Source: Wenzhouxiangella limi (GTDB lineage Bacteria; Pseudomonadota; Gammaproteobacteria; Xanthomonadales; Wenzhouxiangellaceae). From it: DNA of 64,000 bases. How positions within the stretch are numbered: the first letter of the stretch is position 1; each line of letters starts with the position of its first letter. This document shows positions 10,301 through 20,728 of the stretch, piece after piece. The position numbers and the translations under genes are program-made. The stretch lies in assembly GCF_010499265.1 (NCBI RefSeq), contig NZ_JAAGSC010000044.1, forward strand, positions 155,266-219,265. Direction: 5' to 3'. Under the pieces are notes generated by a model. That model did not search any database and had not been told where the DNA came from. It was given only the letters and a program-made list of their open reading frames with translations.

Positions 10301-10983
10301 TCGGACTCGGGCCGTCTGCGACCGGCCCGGGCCGCTCTCGTCAGTCGCCAGGCGTTGACCTGATGCCGCCAGCTGGTCTTCCACCAGCCCTGTTCGCGAT
10401 AGCGGCGGGCGCTGGTGTAGATGCGCGCCGGCAGACGGCGAAGCGGCAGTCCGGCGGCACGCGCGCGCACCACGAAGTCAAGATCTTCACCGCGCGCGAG
10501 GTCTGTCCGGAACCCGCCGAGGCGTCGAAAGTCCTCGGCGGGCAGGCACAGTCCCTGGTCGCCGTAAGGCAGCCCCAGCAGCCTGGAGCGGAGGTTGGCG
10601 CCGATGGCGTTCAGGGCGGTCTGTTTCGGTCCGTCCGGAAGAAACGCCAGATCAAGGTAGGCGAGCACGGCCTCGGTGCCGCAAGTCAGTCGCTGGACCT
10701 GAACCAGCGCCGGCTCGGTCAGAATGGAGTCGGCGTGCAGAAACCACAGCCAACGGGCGCGGCTGGCGCTGGCCGCGGCGTTGAGCTGCAGACCGCGTCC
10801 AGCAGGTCCCTGCAGCCAGTTGATGCGGTCGGGCAGTCCGGCGGGGCGCTCTTCAACGGCGGAAATGCAGACCGGCCAGGCTGGCGGCAGCTGCTCGAGG
10901 AGCCCGCGCCAGCTGACTTCGGCAGGACCGGCCGGGATGATGACCTGGAGCCCGGCCGGTCGGTCACCGAGCATTGCCCGCAT
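10297..10983 (-). CDS. TIGR04283-type family 2 glycosyltransferase
   Basis: A 228-residue GT2 (GT-A fold) enzyme: VIIPAGPAE at the start, GRGLQLNAAASASRARWLWFLHADS with the metal-binding HADS, and later LPYGDQGLCLPAEDFRRLGGF. TIGR04283 proteins usually pair with the TIGR04282 enzyme encoded next, and the pair is often labelled arsenosugar biosynthesis by context only. It ends 4 nt into the next gene and begins 10 nt after the ABC permease stop. Confidence 0.88.
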   Translation of the reverse strand: MRAMLGDRPAGLQVIIPAGPAEVSWRGLLEQLPPAWPVCISAVEERPAGLPDRINWLQGPAGRGLQLNAAASASRARWLWFLHADSILTEPALVQVQRLTCGTEAVLAYLDLAFLPDGPKQTALNAIGANLRSRLLGLPYGDQGLCLPAEDFRRLGGFRTDLARGEDLDFVVRARAAGLPLRRLPARIYTSARRYREQGWWKTSWRHQVNAWRLTRAARAGRRRPESE

Positions 10984-10993
10984 CGGGATAGCC

Positions 10994-11941
10994 TTACTGG
11001 TCCGTCGCCCGGCGCCGGAAGAAAATCGCGCCGAAGATCAACACGGCCGCGATGAGCAGCCCGATCCACATTTCCGGCCTGAGCAGATGGGATAGAACGC
11101 CCGAAAAGCTCAGGTAGAGATCTTCGCTGAATTGCAGTTCTTCCAGACCGTTGCCGAGGTTGATCGTGGTGTTGCCCGGCAAAACGCCGCTGCCCAGACG
11201 CTTGAGCATGATCAAGCCCAGATTGAGCTCGGGCAGGCGGAACCCCGAGATCAGGCTGTAACTGTGCTGGGCAATACTCAAGCCGGCCGGAATGGCGATC
11301 GCGATCAGGATGGGGAGCCGCGGTGCCCAGGACGAGCAGAACAGCAGCCAGCCGTAAATCGGCAGCAGCCAAAGCGCCTGGACCAGCAGCCCCAGGGCCA
11401 TTACCGACCACAGACGCGGCAGGCTTGCCGGCCACCAAAGGTGGGTCAGGGGGTTGATCTCAGCCATCAGGGCATAACTGCTGGCGATCAGCAGCAGGAC
11501 GATGTGGGTCAGGATGATCGCGCCCAGAAACAGCGCCGGCACCATGATGCAGGCGGTCAGCAGTTTGGACAGCACGGTCACGCGGTCAGAGATCGGCAGC
11601 GACTTCCAGAACAGAATGGAGCGATCCTTGCGGTCGTCGTACAGGCTGCCGGCCAGGTAGAACAGGATAATCAGCAGCATGACCTGCAAAACCAGGTTGG
11701 AGCTGGCAAACAAGGCACCCGAGACCAGCAGTCGCTTCTGTTCCGGTGGCATGTCGGCAAACATGCGCATGGCGTCCACGGTAAAGGCCATTTGCGCGTC
11801 GAAGCGAGAGCCGAGGACCAGCACCACGATGGTGAACAGAATGATCAGTCCGCCGATGCCCAGCGGGGTCCACTTGAAGGCGAAAGGACTCTCCCAGACT
11901 TCACGCCGCATCAGCGACCAGAGATTGGCGAGTGTGCTCAT
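10994..11941 (-). CDS. ABC-2 type transporter permease
   Basis: An inner-membrane protein of 315 residues with six predicted membrane segments, starting with IGGLIILFTIVVLVLG at about 28-43 and ending with IGLLIAAVLIFGAIFF before a basic tail. The loop SLYDDRKDRSILFWKSLPIS is typical of ABC-2 permeases that partner one ATPase. Its start overlaps the ATPase stop by 4 nt. With the YtrA-type GntR regulator it forms a classic regulator-ATPase-permease cassette; the direction is probably export. Confidence 0.9.
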   Translation of the reverse strand: MSTLANLWSLMRREVWESPFAFKWTPLGIGGLIILFTIVVLVLGSRFDAQMAFTVDAMRMFADMPPEQKRLLVSGALFASSNLVLQVMLLIILFYLAGSLYDDRKDRSILFWKSLPISDRVTVLSKLLTACIMVPALFLGAIILTHIVLLLIASSYALMAEINPLTHLWWPASLPRLWSVMALGLLVQALWLLPIYGWLLFCSSWAPRLPILIAIAIPAGLSIAQHSYSLISGFRLPELNLGLIMLKRLGSGVLPGNTTINLGNGLEELQFSEDLYLSFSGVLSHLLRPEMWIGLLIAAVLIFGAIFFRRRATDQ

Positions 11942-12792
11942 GCGTTGTCTCCCATCAACCCAACGAACAGGTCCGCCACGCTGGGTCGATGAATCTCGCC
12001 CAGCGACGCGAGCTTTTCGCGGTCCGGCTCGTCGAACAGCAGGATGTGGCGCCCGAACAGCACCCGCTCGTGCAGGGGGGCAAGGGCGCGGGCCTGCTCG
12101 ACCTGGTCGGGACGGACCATCACTTCGGTATAGCGCTCGTGGATGGCCTCCATCGACTGGTTGAGCACCAATTGTCCATCCTTGATGAAGACCAGGTCGG
12201 TCAGGATATGTTCGACCTCCTCGACCTGGTGGGTGGTGATCACGATGGTCCGCTCCTCGTCGAAGTATTCGTTGAGCAGGTTGGAGTAAAAGCGCTTGCG
12301 AAACAGGATATCCAGGCCCAACGTGGGTTCGTCGAGCACCAGCAGGCGGGCATCGATGGCCATGACCAGCGCCAGGTGAAGTTGCACCACCATGCCTTTG
12401 GAAAGCGTCCTGATACGCGCCTGGGGCCGGATGCGGGTGGCCTCAAGATAATGCAGGCACTGCTTGCGGCTGAAGTTTGGATGCAGGCGCTCGGTCAGGT
12501 CGATGATCTGATGCACCCGTGCCCAGCGCGGCAGGACGGCGACATCGGCGATGAAGCAGACGTCCTGCATCAACTGGTCGCGTTGCCGGGCCGGATCCAG
12601 ACCCAGCACCGACAGTTCGCCCTGATAGCTTGACAGCCCGAGGATGGCCTTCAGGGCCGTGGTCTTGCCGGCGCCGTTGGGTCCGATGAGGCCGACGATG
12701 CGGCCGGACGGAATGTCCAGATCGATACCATCCAGAGCGTGCACCTGGCCGAAGCTTCGCCGCAGTCCGCGTGCCTTGATGATTGCATTCAT
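11938..12792 (-). CDS. ABC transporter ATP-binding protein
   Basis: Energises the ABC-2 permease encoded next. Walker A is GPNGAGKT (37-44). The signature region reads TLSKGM rather than LSGGQ, common in ABC-2 exporters, and Walker B is LLVLDEPTLGLD. The 284 residues include a C-terminal extension of about 70 residues beyond the core NBD. It overlaps both neighbours by 4 nt. Confidence 0.95.
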   Translation of the reverse strand: MNAIIKARGLRRSFGQVHALDGIDLDIPSGRIVGLIGPNGAGKTTALKAILGLSSYQGELSVLGLDPARQRDQLMQDVCFIADVAVLPRWARVHQIIDLTERLHPNFSRKQCLHYLEATRIRPQARIRTLSKGMVVQLHLALVMAIDARLLVLDEPTLGLDILFRKRFYSNLLNEYFDEERTIVITTHQVEEVEHILTDLVFIKDGQLVLNQSMEAIHERYTEVMVRPDQVEQARALAPLHERVLFGRHILLFDEPDREKLASLGEIHRPSVADLFVGLMGDNA

Positions 12793-13163
12793 GTTGACTC
12801 CTCACCTGATGGGGTCGCTGCCCGGATCAGTTCTTCGACATCCAGGCCCAGCTGGCGGATCTTGTCCGCCTGGCGGGGCCATTCTTCGGTCAGGTAGCGC
12901 TCTCGCTCACTGGCCAGCAGTCGTGCGCGAGCGCCGGGGCACACGAACATGCCCACACCGCGTTTCTTTTCCACCAGCTGGTCATCAACCAGCGACTGAT
13001 AGGCCTTGGAGACGGTCAGTGGGTTGATCTGAAAGTCGACCGCGACCTGTCTCACCGAGGGTAGAGGCTGCCCTTCTTCCAGGGCCCCGTCAAGAATGGC
13101 CGCTACCGTGCGTTCGCGCAGCTGCCAGTAGATCGGCTGGTTGTCATCCCATTGAGCGCTCAT
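12789..13163 (-). CDS. GntR-family regulator, YtrA subfamily
   Basis: A 124-residue one-domain regulator: winged helix at about 8-75 (PIYWQLRERTVAAILDG, LPSVRQVAVDFQINPLTVSKAY, GVGMFV) and a short C-terminal helix pair for dimerisation, with no large effector domain, as in YtrA. Such proteins usually repress their own operon, which encodes an ABC transporter, as here. A palindromic site of the right type overlaps the operon promoter at 13470-13493. ATG at 13163 overlaps the stop of the upstream small gene. Confidence 0.9.
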   Translation of the reverse strand: MSAQWDDNQPIYWQLRERTVAAILDGALEEGQPLPSVRQVAVDFQINPLTVSKAYQSLVDDQLVEKKRGVGMFVCPGARARLLASERERYLTEEWPRQADKIRQLGLDVEELIRAATPSGEEST

Positions 13164-13444
13164 CCACCACCCGGACGCAGACCCGGAAACCATGGAATCC
13201 AGCGCGTGGTCGACCGCGATGACATCTTGTCACCCGGCCTCGCGTCGCCTTTCGGCGTGATGTCGGGGCGCGGGTCATCCGCGGCGGTTGCGACCCACGC
13301 GGCGGGATCGGCCTGTGCGTCGAGCACCTGCTTCTGGCGCTGGCTGAAATCAGAGGTGAAAGCGAGAACCAGGCAAACGGCTGCGGCCAGGGCGGCCAGC
13401 CCGTGGGGAACGTGAAACGCATTGTTTCTGGCGATTGGCAGCAT
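13160..13444 (-). CDS. small inner-membrane protein, first gene of the GntR/ABC operon
   Basis: A 94-residue protein with one hydrophobic segment at about 14-30 (GLAALAAAVCLVLAFTS) and a polar, charged C-terminal part. A near-perfect Shine-Dalgarno, AAGGAG, lies 6 nt before the ATG, and the 3' end overlaps gntR by 4 nt, so it is almost certainly translated. I do not recognise a family. By position it could be an accessory subunit or sensor for the transporter. Confidence 0.75.
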   Translation of the reverse strand: MLPIARNNAFHVPHGLAALAAAVCLVLAFTSDFSQRQKQVLDAQADPAAWVATAADDPRPDITPKGDARPGDKMSSRSTTRWIPWFPGLRPGGG

Positions 13445-13469
13445 GAGGTTCTCCTTGATTTAACGTGTT

Positions 13470-13493
13470 GGTGTAATAGTCTAGTAGCACACC
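13470..13493. promoter_or_regulatory. palindromic operator, probable GntR/YtrA-type site
   Basis: On either strand it reads GGTGT-N14-ACACC with further symmetric bases inside (24 bp in all). It overlaps the -10 hexamer of the operon that encodes the YtrA-type regulator. The GTGT...ACAC pattern agrees with YtrA-subfamily sites as I remember them; autoregulation is inferred. Confidence 0.65.
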
Positions 13494-13506
13494 ATGACGG
13501 AGTCAA
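13478..13506 (-). promoter_or_regulatory. sigma-70 promoter of the GntR/ABC/ArsS-like operon
   Basis: On the minus strand TTGACT (13506-13501) and TAGACT (13483-13478) are separated by 17 nt, about 30 nt upstream of the first gene of the operon. The -10 lies inside the palindromic operator. Confidence 0.65.
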
Positions 13507-13605
13507 GCATTTTTTCGATGCAAGCGTCTCAAGCGGCCAACCGCGGTCGATCTGGTACCATTCACGCTACATCACGTTTTCCCCTGCTCAAGGAGTCAAG
13601 AGTCC

Positions 13606-14295
13606 ATGCGTAATCACAAATTGCCTGTTGTCGCGCTCGTTGCCGCGATGTCTTTTCCCGCGCTGGTCGCGGCGATGGAAACACCCGAAGAACGTTTAAG
13701 CTACACGATTGGCATGGACATCGGCCAATCGCTGTCCGAGCAAGGCATGGAACTCGATATCGACCTGCTGGTGGAAGCCCTGCGCGCCTCTTATGCTGGC
13801 GAAGAAACCCGCCTGACCCAGGAAGAAGCCCTGGCCGAACGCGACGCCTTCATGCAGCGCCGGCAGCAGGAAATGGAGCAGGAGCGTGGCGTGGAAGCCG
13901 AGCGCAACCTGGAGCAGGGAGAGGCTTTCCTGGCCCAGAATCGCGATAACCCGGACGTGCAGGAAACCCCGTCCGGCCTGCAGTATCGGGTCATCGAGGA
14001 AGGCGACGGAGCCAGCCCCGAGGCCACCGACCAGGTGACCGTTCACTACGTCGGTACCTTGATCGACGGGGTCGAATTCGACAGCTCCCGCGCTCGCGGC
14101 GAGCCGGCCACGTTTGCCCTCAACCAGGTCATCCCCGGCTGGACCGAAGGGGTCCAGCTGATGCAGGAAGGCGCGATCTACGAATTCTTCATCCCGGCCG
14201 ATCTGGCCTATGGTGAGCAGGGTCGCCCGGGCCCGATCGGACCCAACTCGACCCTGATCTTCGAGGTCGAGTTACTTGAAGTCCAGTCGGACTGA
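13606..14295 (+). CDS. FKBP-type peptidyl-prolyl cis-trans isomerase, FkpA/Mip type, exported
   Basis: Periplasmic or surface folding catalyst. Residues 1 to about 23 form a signal peptide (LPVVALVAAMSFPALVAAM). A helical dimerisation domain follows (about 25-115, rich in Glu/Gln), then the FKBP domain with VTVHYVGTLIDGVEFDSS, VIPGWTEGVQLM and IPADLAYGEQG. The 229-residue length fits FkpA/Mip. AAGGAG lies upstream of the ATG. Divergent from the GntR operon. Confidence 0.94.
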   Translation: MRNHKLPVVALVAAMSFPALVAAMETPEERLSYTIGMDIGQSLSEQGMELDIDLLVEALRASYAGEETRLTQEEALAERDAFMQRRQQEMEQERGVEAERNLEQGEAFLAQNRDNPDVQETPSGLQYRVIEEGDGASPEATDQVTVHYVGTLIDGVEFDSSRARGEPATFALNQVIPGWTEGVQLMQEGAIYEFFIPADLAYGEQGRPGPIGPNSTLIFEVELLEVQSD

Positions 14296-14315
14296 TCGAA
14301 CCGCGGCCAGTCGCC

Positions 14316-14894
14316 ATGGGATCGCTGCAAGACGCCCTGCTCAATGCAGGGCTGACCGAAGAAAAGCCCAAACCCTCGCGAAGGAAGCCCAGGCCGGCGC
14401 GTAAAGCTGGTGTTTCCGGGCGCGCCGGCTCCGGCAAGCAGCCGCGAGCCAAGGCGGGCAAGCGTCGCCCGATGTCGGCGGCCGAGTCGGACCTGGCGCG
14501 CGCCTACAAGGCCCGGGAGCAGGCCGAGGCGGCTGAAAAAGAGCGCATCAAAAAGGAGCGCGTCGCTGCCCAGGAGGCGCGGCGAAAGCGCAACCTGCAG
14601 CTCGATGCGCTCATCAGCGGTCAGACCCTGAACCGCAAAGATGCCGACTGCCCGCGCTATTTCGAGCACCTGGGCCGAATCCGGCGCGTCTTGTGCACGC
14701 CCGAGCAGCGCGAGCAGCTCAACAACGGCGAACTGGGCGTGGTATCGCTGCGCGGCTCTTACCTGCTGGTCAGCCTGGAAACCATGGAAGCCTTTCGGGC
14801 GATCGCGCCTGACCTGGTCCCGGACCTGTCGCCCAAAGAGCCCGAGGACGACGGTTCGGATTACCCGCCGGTGCCGGACGATCTGGTCTGGTAG
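14316..14894 (+). CDS. DUF2058 (YaiL-like) protein
   Basis: A 192-residue cytosolic protein. The N-terminus SLQDALLNAGL, a very basic Lys/Arg-rich linker (about 17-60), a charged coiled-coil segment (about 65-90) and the C-terminal region with LVVSLRGSYLLV-like text match the DUF2058/YaiL family, found in many gammaproteobacteria and suggested to associate with nucleic acid. Function is not established. It lies 20 nt after the FKBP gene and ends just before the first composite repeat. Confidence 0.85.
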   Translation: MGSLQDALLNAGLTEEKPKPSRRKPRPARKAGVSGRAGSGKQPRAKAGKRRPMSAAESDLARAYKAREQAEAAEKERIKKERVAAQEARRKRNLQLDALISGQTLNRKDADCPRYFEHLGRIRRVLCTPEQREQLNNGELGVVSLRGSYLLVSLETMEAFRAIAPDLVPDLSPKEPEDDGSDYPPVPDDLVW

Positions 14895-14927
14895 GGGCAT
14901 ATAGCATCAGCCCTGAGTGGCTTCGGC

Positions 14928-15004
14928 GGCGAGCCGGTGGGGAGGGCATCGCTTCAGTTCGACGCGTGGCGAGGCCTTCAGCGATGCCTCCCCACCGGCT
15001 CGCC
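14928..15004 (+). repeat. hairpin A of composite repeat 1
   Basis: Arms 14928-14951 and 14982-15004 are perfectly complementary apart from one bulged G. The 30-nt loop (14952-14981) begins and ends with CTTCAG and contains ACGCGT. Confidence 0.9.
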
Positions 15005-15078
15005 TTGAGGTCAGGAGCAATTTAAGACAGGACGACTTCGACGAGGTCGGGAGAGTTTCGGCAGCACCACAGGCCCAA

Positions 15079-15152
15079 CGGCAGGGGCGGGGATGACCCC
15101 CTGAAGGCCTCGCCACGCGTCGAACTGAAGGGGGTCATCCCCGCCCCTGCCG
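15079..15152 (-). repeat. hairpin B of composite repeat 1
   Basis: Arms 15079-15100 and 15131-15152 form a perfect 22-bp stem unlike that of hairpin A. The loop (15101-15130) is the exact reverse complement of the hairpin A loop. Confidence 0.9.
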
Positions 15153-15195
15153 GCTCCGAAGCCCAGAATAAGAAAGGCTATCCCGCAGCTGGCTG

Positions 15196-17876
<2,681 letters not shown>

Positions 17877-17880
<4 letters not shown>

Positions 17881-18914
17881 GCCGCCTGGGCCTCTGGCTG
17901 TGCTCTTGGGGCGAAGCCGCGAATCGCCTCGGCAATCGCGGCCAGGTGGTCCGGGGTGGTGCCGCAGCAGCCGCCGATGATGTTGACCAGGCCTTCCTCG
18001 GCATAGCCGCGGATGACCTTGGCCATGTCCTCGGGGCTCTCGTCGTACTCGCCGAACTCGTTCGGCAGCCCGGCGTTGGGGTGGGCGCTGACCCGCGTTG
18101 CCGCGATCCGGCTCAGCGCCCGGACGTGGGCCTTGAGCTGGTCGGCGCCGAGCGCGCAGTTAAAGCCGACGGAAAACGGCCGGGCGTGGGCGACCGAATA
18201 GTAGAAGGCTTCCGGCGTCTGCCCGGAGAGCGTGCGCCCGCTGGCGTCGGTGATGGTGCCGGAAATCATCAGCGGCCAGCGCGCCCCGCGCGCTTCGAAT
18301 TCTTCCTCGACGGCGAACACGGCGGCCTTGGCGTTGAGGGTGTCGAACACGGTCTCGATCATGATCGCATCAGCCCCGCCGTCGAGCAGACCGCGGGCGG
18401 CTTCGCGATAGGCCAGCACCAGATCGTCAAAGGTCACGGCCCGGTAGCCGGGGTTCGAGACGTCCGGCGAGATCGAGGCGGTGCGGTTGGTCGGGCCGAG
18501 GATGCCGACCGCAAAGCGCGGCTTGGCGGGGTCTTTGACCTCGAATTCGGCGCAGGCCTGTCGGGCAAGTTCGGCGGCGATGCGATTGATTTCTTCCGAC
18601 CGGTCCTCCAGGGCGTAGTCGGCCTGGCTGATCCGGTTGGCGTTGAAGGTGTTGGTCTCGATCAGGTCGCAGCCCACGGCCAGAAAGCGGTGGTGGATAT
18701 CGCTGATCAGATCCGGCCGGGTCAGTGTCAGCAGGTCATTGTTGCCCTTGAGATCGTCGCCATGATCGGCGAAGCGCTGACCGCGATAGTCGTCCTCGTC
18801 CAGGCCGGCGGCCTGGATCATGGTGCCCATGGCGCCGTCGAGCAACAGGATGCGCTCGGCCAGGGCGGCCTGAAGTTGCTGCACGCGTTCGGGGTTGTAC
18901 CAGTTCAGCGTCAT
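17877..18914 (-). CDS. metH: methionine synthase, homocysteine S-methyltransferase part (split MetH)
   Basis: A 345-residue zinc-dependent homocysteine-binding barrel: [10 protein letters not shown] near the N-terminus, [24 protein letters not shown] and [10 protein letters not shown] (314-323), whose cysteines together with the earlier one bind zinc. This corresponds to residues 1 to about 350 of E. coli MetH. As a stand-alone protein it must act with the downstream cobalamin half; co-expression is assured by the ATGA overlap. It is coupled upstream to an ArsR-methyltransferase regulator in the same way. Confidence 0.96.
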
Positions 18915-19840
18915 GATTTATCTGCCAGAAGAGTGATGATCTTGAAGTGCGGGGCGCGCCGCTCGACCGAGGTGATGTCGCAAAAGCGGGTCGCCAGGCC
19001 GGTCTCGTCAACCATGGCCTTGAGCTGCTGCGGGCGAAAACCGGTATTGACGTGACCGTAGGCGCGCACCGGTTCGGGGTAGCGGTGCTGGTGCAGGGTG
19101 GCGAGCAGCAGCTTGCCCCCGGCGGCGAGCACCCGCCCGGCTTCGCTCAGGGCAAGCTGAGGCTGATGGCTGTAGGTCAGGGCATGCAGCAGCAGCACGG
19201 TGTCGAAGGCGCCATCGGCGAAGGGCAGGGCGTGCATGTCGCCGCGATGAAAGTGGACGTGGTCCAGCCCGGCCACGCGCTCGCGCCCGGCCGCGACCAC
19301 TTTTTCCGACACGTCGATGCAGTCGATGCGCTCGGCGCGTCCGGCCAGCAGTTCGCCCATGACGCCGTCGCCGGAGGCGATGTCGAGCACCCGGCCGGGC
19401 GTGAGCAGCTGAACCAGGGCGCGTGCGGTCGCTTCCCAGCTGCGCCCCGGCGAATAGCGCCGCTCCATGTCACCGGCCACCGCGTCCGGCCAGCTGCGGC
19501 CGCTGCCGCGCTGCAGCAGCACGTCGGGCAGGCGCTCGGCGTCCTCGCTGATCAGGGCGTCGTCGAGTTCGGTCCTAAACAGCTGCCACAGGCGGTGCAG
19601 TTCGGGCTGGTCCGCCACCGCGGCCAGGCGGTAATAGACCGAGACGCCGTCGCGCCGGTCGGCCACCAGGCCCGCCTCGCGCAGCCGCGCCAGGTGGGTC
19701 GACACCCGCGGCTGGGCCAGCCGGGTGGCCTGGGCCAGCTCGGCGACGGTCAGTTCCTCGTCCTCCAGCAGCGCCAGCAGGCGCAGTCGCGTGGCATCGG
19801 CCAGCAGCGTACAGTGGCGGTTGATGAGCTCGAGATTGAT
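18911..19840 (-). CDS. ArsR-type regulator fused to a SAM-dependent methyltransferase domain (SahR-like)
   Basis: The N-terminal winged helix ([25 protein letters not shown], then [15 protein letters not shown]) is followed by a class I methyltransferase domain with [17 protein letters not shown] and [10 protein letters not shown]. ArsR proteins with this fusion next to methionine-cycle genes include SahR-type sensors of S-adenosylhomocysteine. The 3' end overlaps metH by 4 nt. The start is uncertain: no ATG, GTG or TTG exists between the upstream stop (19855-19853) and GTG 19705, which would cut off half the DNA-binding domain. AAGGAT at 19852-19847 points to a non-canonical start such as ATC at 19840; CTG at 19807 or 19804 is also possible. 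Confidence 0.8.
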   Translation of the reverse strand: MNLELINRHCTLLADATRLRLLALLEDEELTVAELAQATRLAQPRVSTHLARLREAGLVADRRDGVSVYYRLAAVADQPELHRLWQLFRTELDDALISEDAERLPDVLLQRGSGRSWPDAVAGDMERRYSPGRSWEATARALVQLLTPGRVLDIASGDGVMGELLAGRAERIDCIDVSEKVVAAGRERVAGLDHVHFHRGDMHALPFADGAFDTVLLLHALTYSHQPQLALSEAGRVLAAGGKLLLATLHQHRYPEPVRAYGHVNTGFRPQQLKAMVDETGLATRFCDITSVERRAPHFKIITLLADKS

Positions 19841-19852
19841 GAGCTTATCCTT

Positions 19853-19878
19853 CTATCGCGATCAAGCGATAGAGTATA
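19853..19878 (-). promoter_or_regulatory. -10 box and palindromic operator of the SahR-like/metH operon
   Basis: TATACT (19878-19873, minus strand) abuts a 20-bp site with perfect 7-bp inverted arms, CTATCGC-N6-GCGATAG (19853-19872). The site would cover the transcription start and lies directly before the regulator's Shine-Dalgarno, as expected for autorepression. No convincing -35 is seen. Confidence 0.55.
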
Positions 19879-19910
19879 ACGCAGCGATGGTTTACGAAAG
19901 TTTCGCGCCG

Positions 19911-20678
19911 CTAGAAAGCGTCCTTCCAGCGCCGGATGACGCCGAACACGGCGGCCGGGTCGTCGCCGGTGCCGGGCTCGCGCCGGTTGGCGGCCTCGAT
20001 CACACTCGGCTCGCGCGTTCTGAGAAAGGGATTGACCGCGCGCTCGTGGCCCAGGCGCACGGGCAGGGTGATGCGATCGTCCGCGCGCCGTCGCTCGACT
20101 TCGGCGGCCCATTCCTGCAGGGCGGCGTTGTCGGGTTCGACTTCCAGGGCAAAGCGGCAGTTGTCGCGGGTGTATTCGTGGGCGCAGTAGACTTCGGTCT
20201 GGTCGGCCAGAGGACCGAGCTTGTCGAGCGAGCGCTGCATCTGTTTCGGCGTGCCTTCGAACAGGCGCCCGCAGCCGGCCGAGAACAGCGTGTCGCCGGC
20301 CAGCAGGCGGGCCGGGTCGTGAAAAACGATGTGGCTGCGGGTGTGTCCCGGGGTCTCCAGCACCTCGAAGCTCAGCCCCAGTTCGGGCACTTCGGCTCGA
20401 TCACCCTCCGAGAGCGGGTGGTTGACCTGCGGCATGCGCGTATCTTTCGGGCCCCACACCGGGACGCGCTGGCGTGCCAGCAGCTCGTCGACGCCGCCGA
20501 TGTGGTCGGCGTGGTGGTGGGTCAGCAGCAGGGCGCACAGGTTCAGCCCGTGGCGGTCGAGGAATTCCAGGGCTTCCGCCGCGCTGCCCGGGTCGACGAT
20601 GGCGCATCGCTGTTCATCGTGCAGGACCCAGATGTAGTTGGTTTCGAACGCGGGGACGGCCTGGATCTGCAGCGGCAT
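19911..20678 (-). CDS. gloB: hydroxyacylglutathione hydrolase (glyoxalase II)
   Basis: Hydrolyses S-lactoylglutathione in methylglyoxal detoxification. The metallo-beta-lactamase motif THHHADHIGG is at 53-62, with LETPGHTRSH, LLAGDTLFSAGCGR and CAHEYT further on, the usual dinuclear metal ligands. The 255-residue length is standard. A strong AAGGAGG lies before the ATG. It is divergent from the yafS-like gene; gloB-yafS-rnhA-dnaQ is the E. coli order. Confidence 0.96.
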   Translation of the reverse strand: MPLQIQAVPAFETNYIWVLHDEQRCAIVDPGSAAEALEFLDRHGLNLCALLLTHHHADHIGGVDELLARQRVPVWGPKDTRMPQVNHPLSEGDRAEVPELGLSFEVLETPGHTRSHIVFHDPARLLAGDTLFSAGCGRLFEGTPKQMQRSLDKLGPLADQTEVYCAHEYTRDNCRFALEVEPDNAALQEWAAEVERRRADDRITLPVRLGHERAVNPFLRTREPSVIEAANRREPGTGDDPAAVFGVIRRWKDAF

Positions 20679-20728
20679 CTTTGCCTCCTTCTGGTATGCT
20701 TTCGGCGGTCTTTTGAGATCATCTTACC

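Larger units (their letters stand above)
14919..15163. repeat. composite hairpin repeat, copy 1 (245 bp)
   Basis: This fills the gap between the DUF2058 gene and metH, which converge on it. The ends are inverted repeats (GGCTTCGG 14919-14926, CCGAAGCC 15156-15163). Inside are two long hairpins (14928-15004 and 15079-15152) whose 30-nt loops are identical but inverted relative to each other, separated by 74 nt centred on a TTCGA-type imperfect palindrome. Copy 2 at 37772-38013 has the same layout and almost the same length. No ORF of note and no transposase. It resembles a BIME or MITE in organisation; I do not know this family. Confidence 0.85.

Noticed and set aside
14928-15152. Repeats read as a CRISPR array
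   Set aside because: The copies alternate in orientation, number only two per site, and each is embedded in its own hairpin; no cas genes.
14928-15152. Hairpins A and B as ordinary bidirectional terminators
   Set aside because: They lie between convergent genes, but the 30-nt loop is too long, no T-runs follow, and the same pair also occurs between two genes of the same strand at 37.8 kb.
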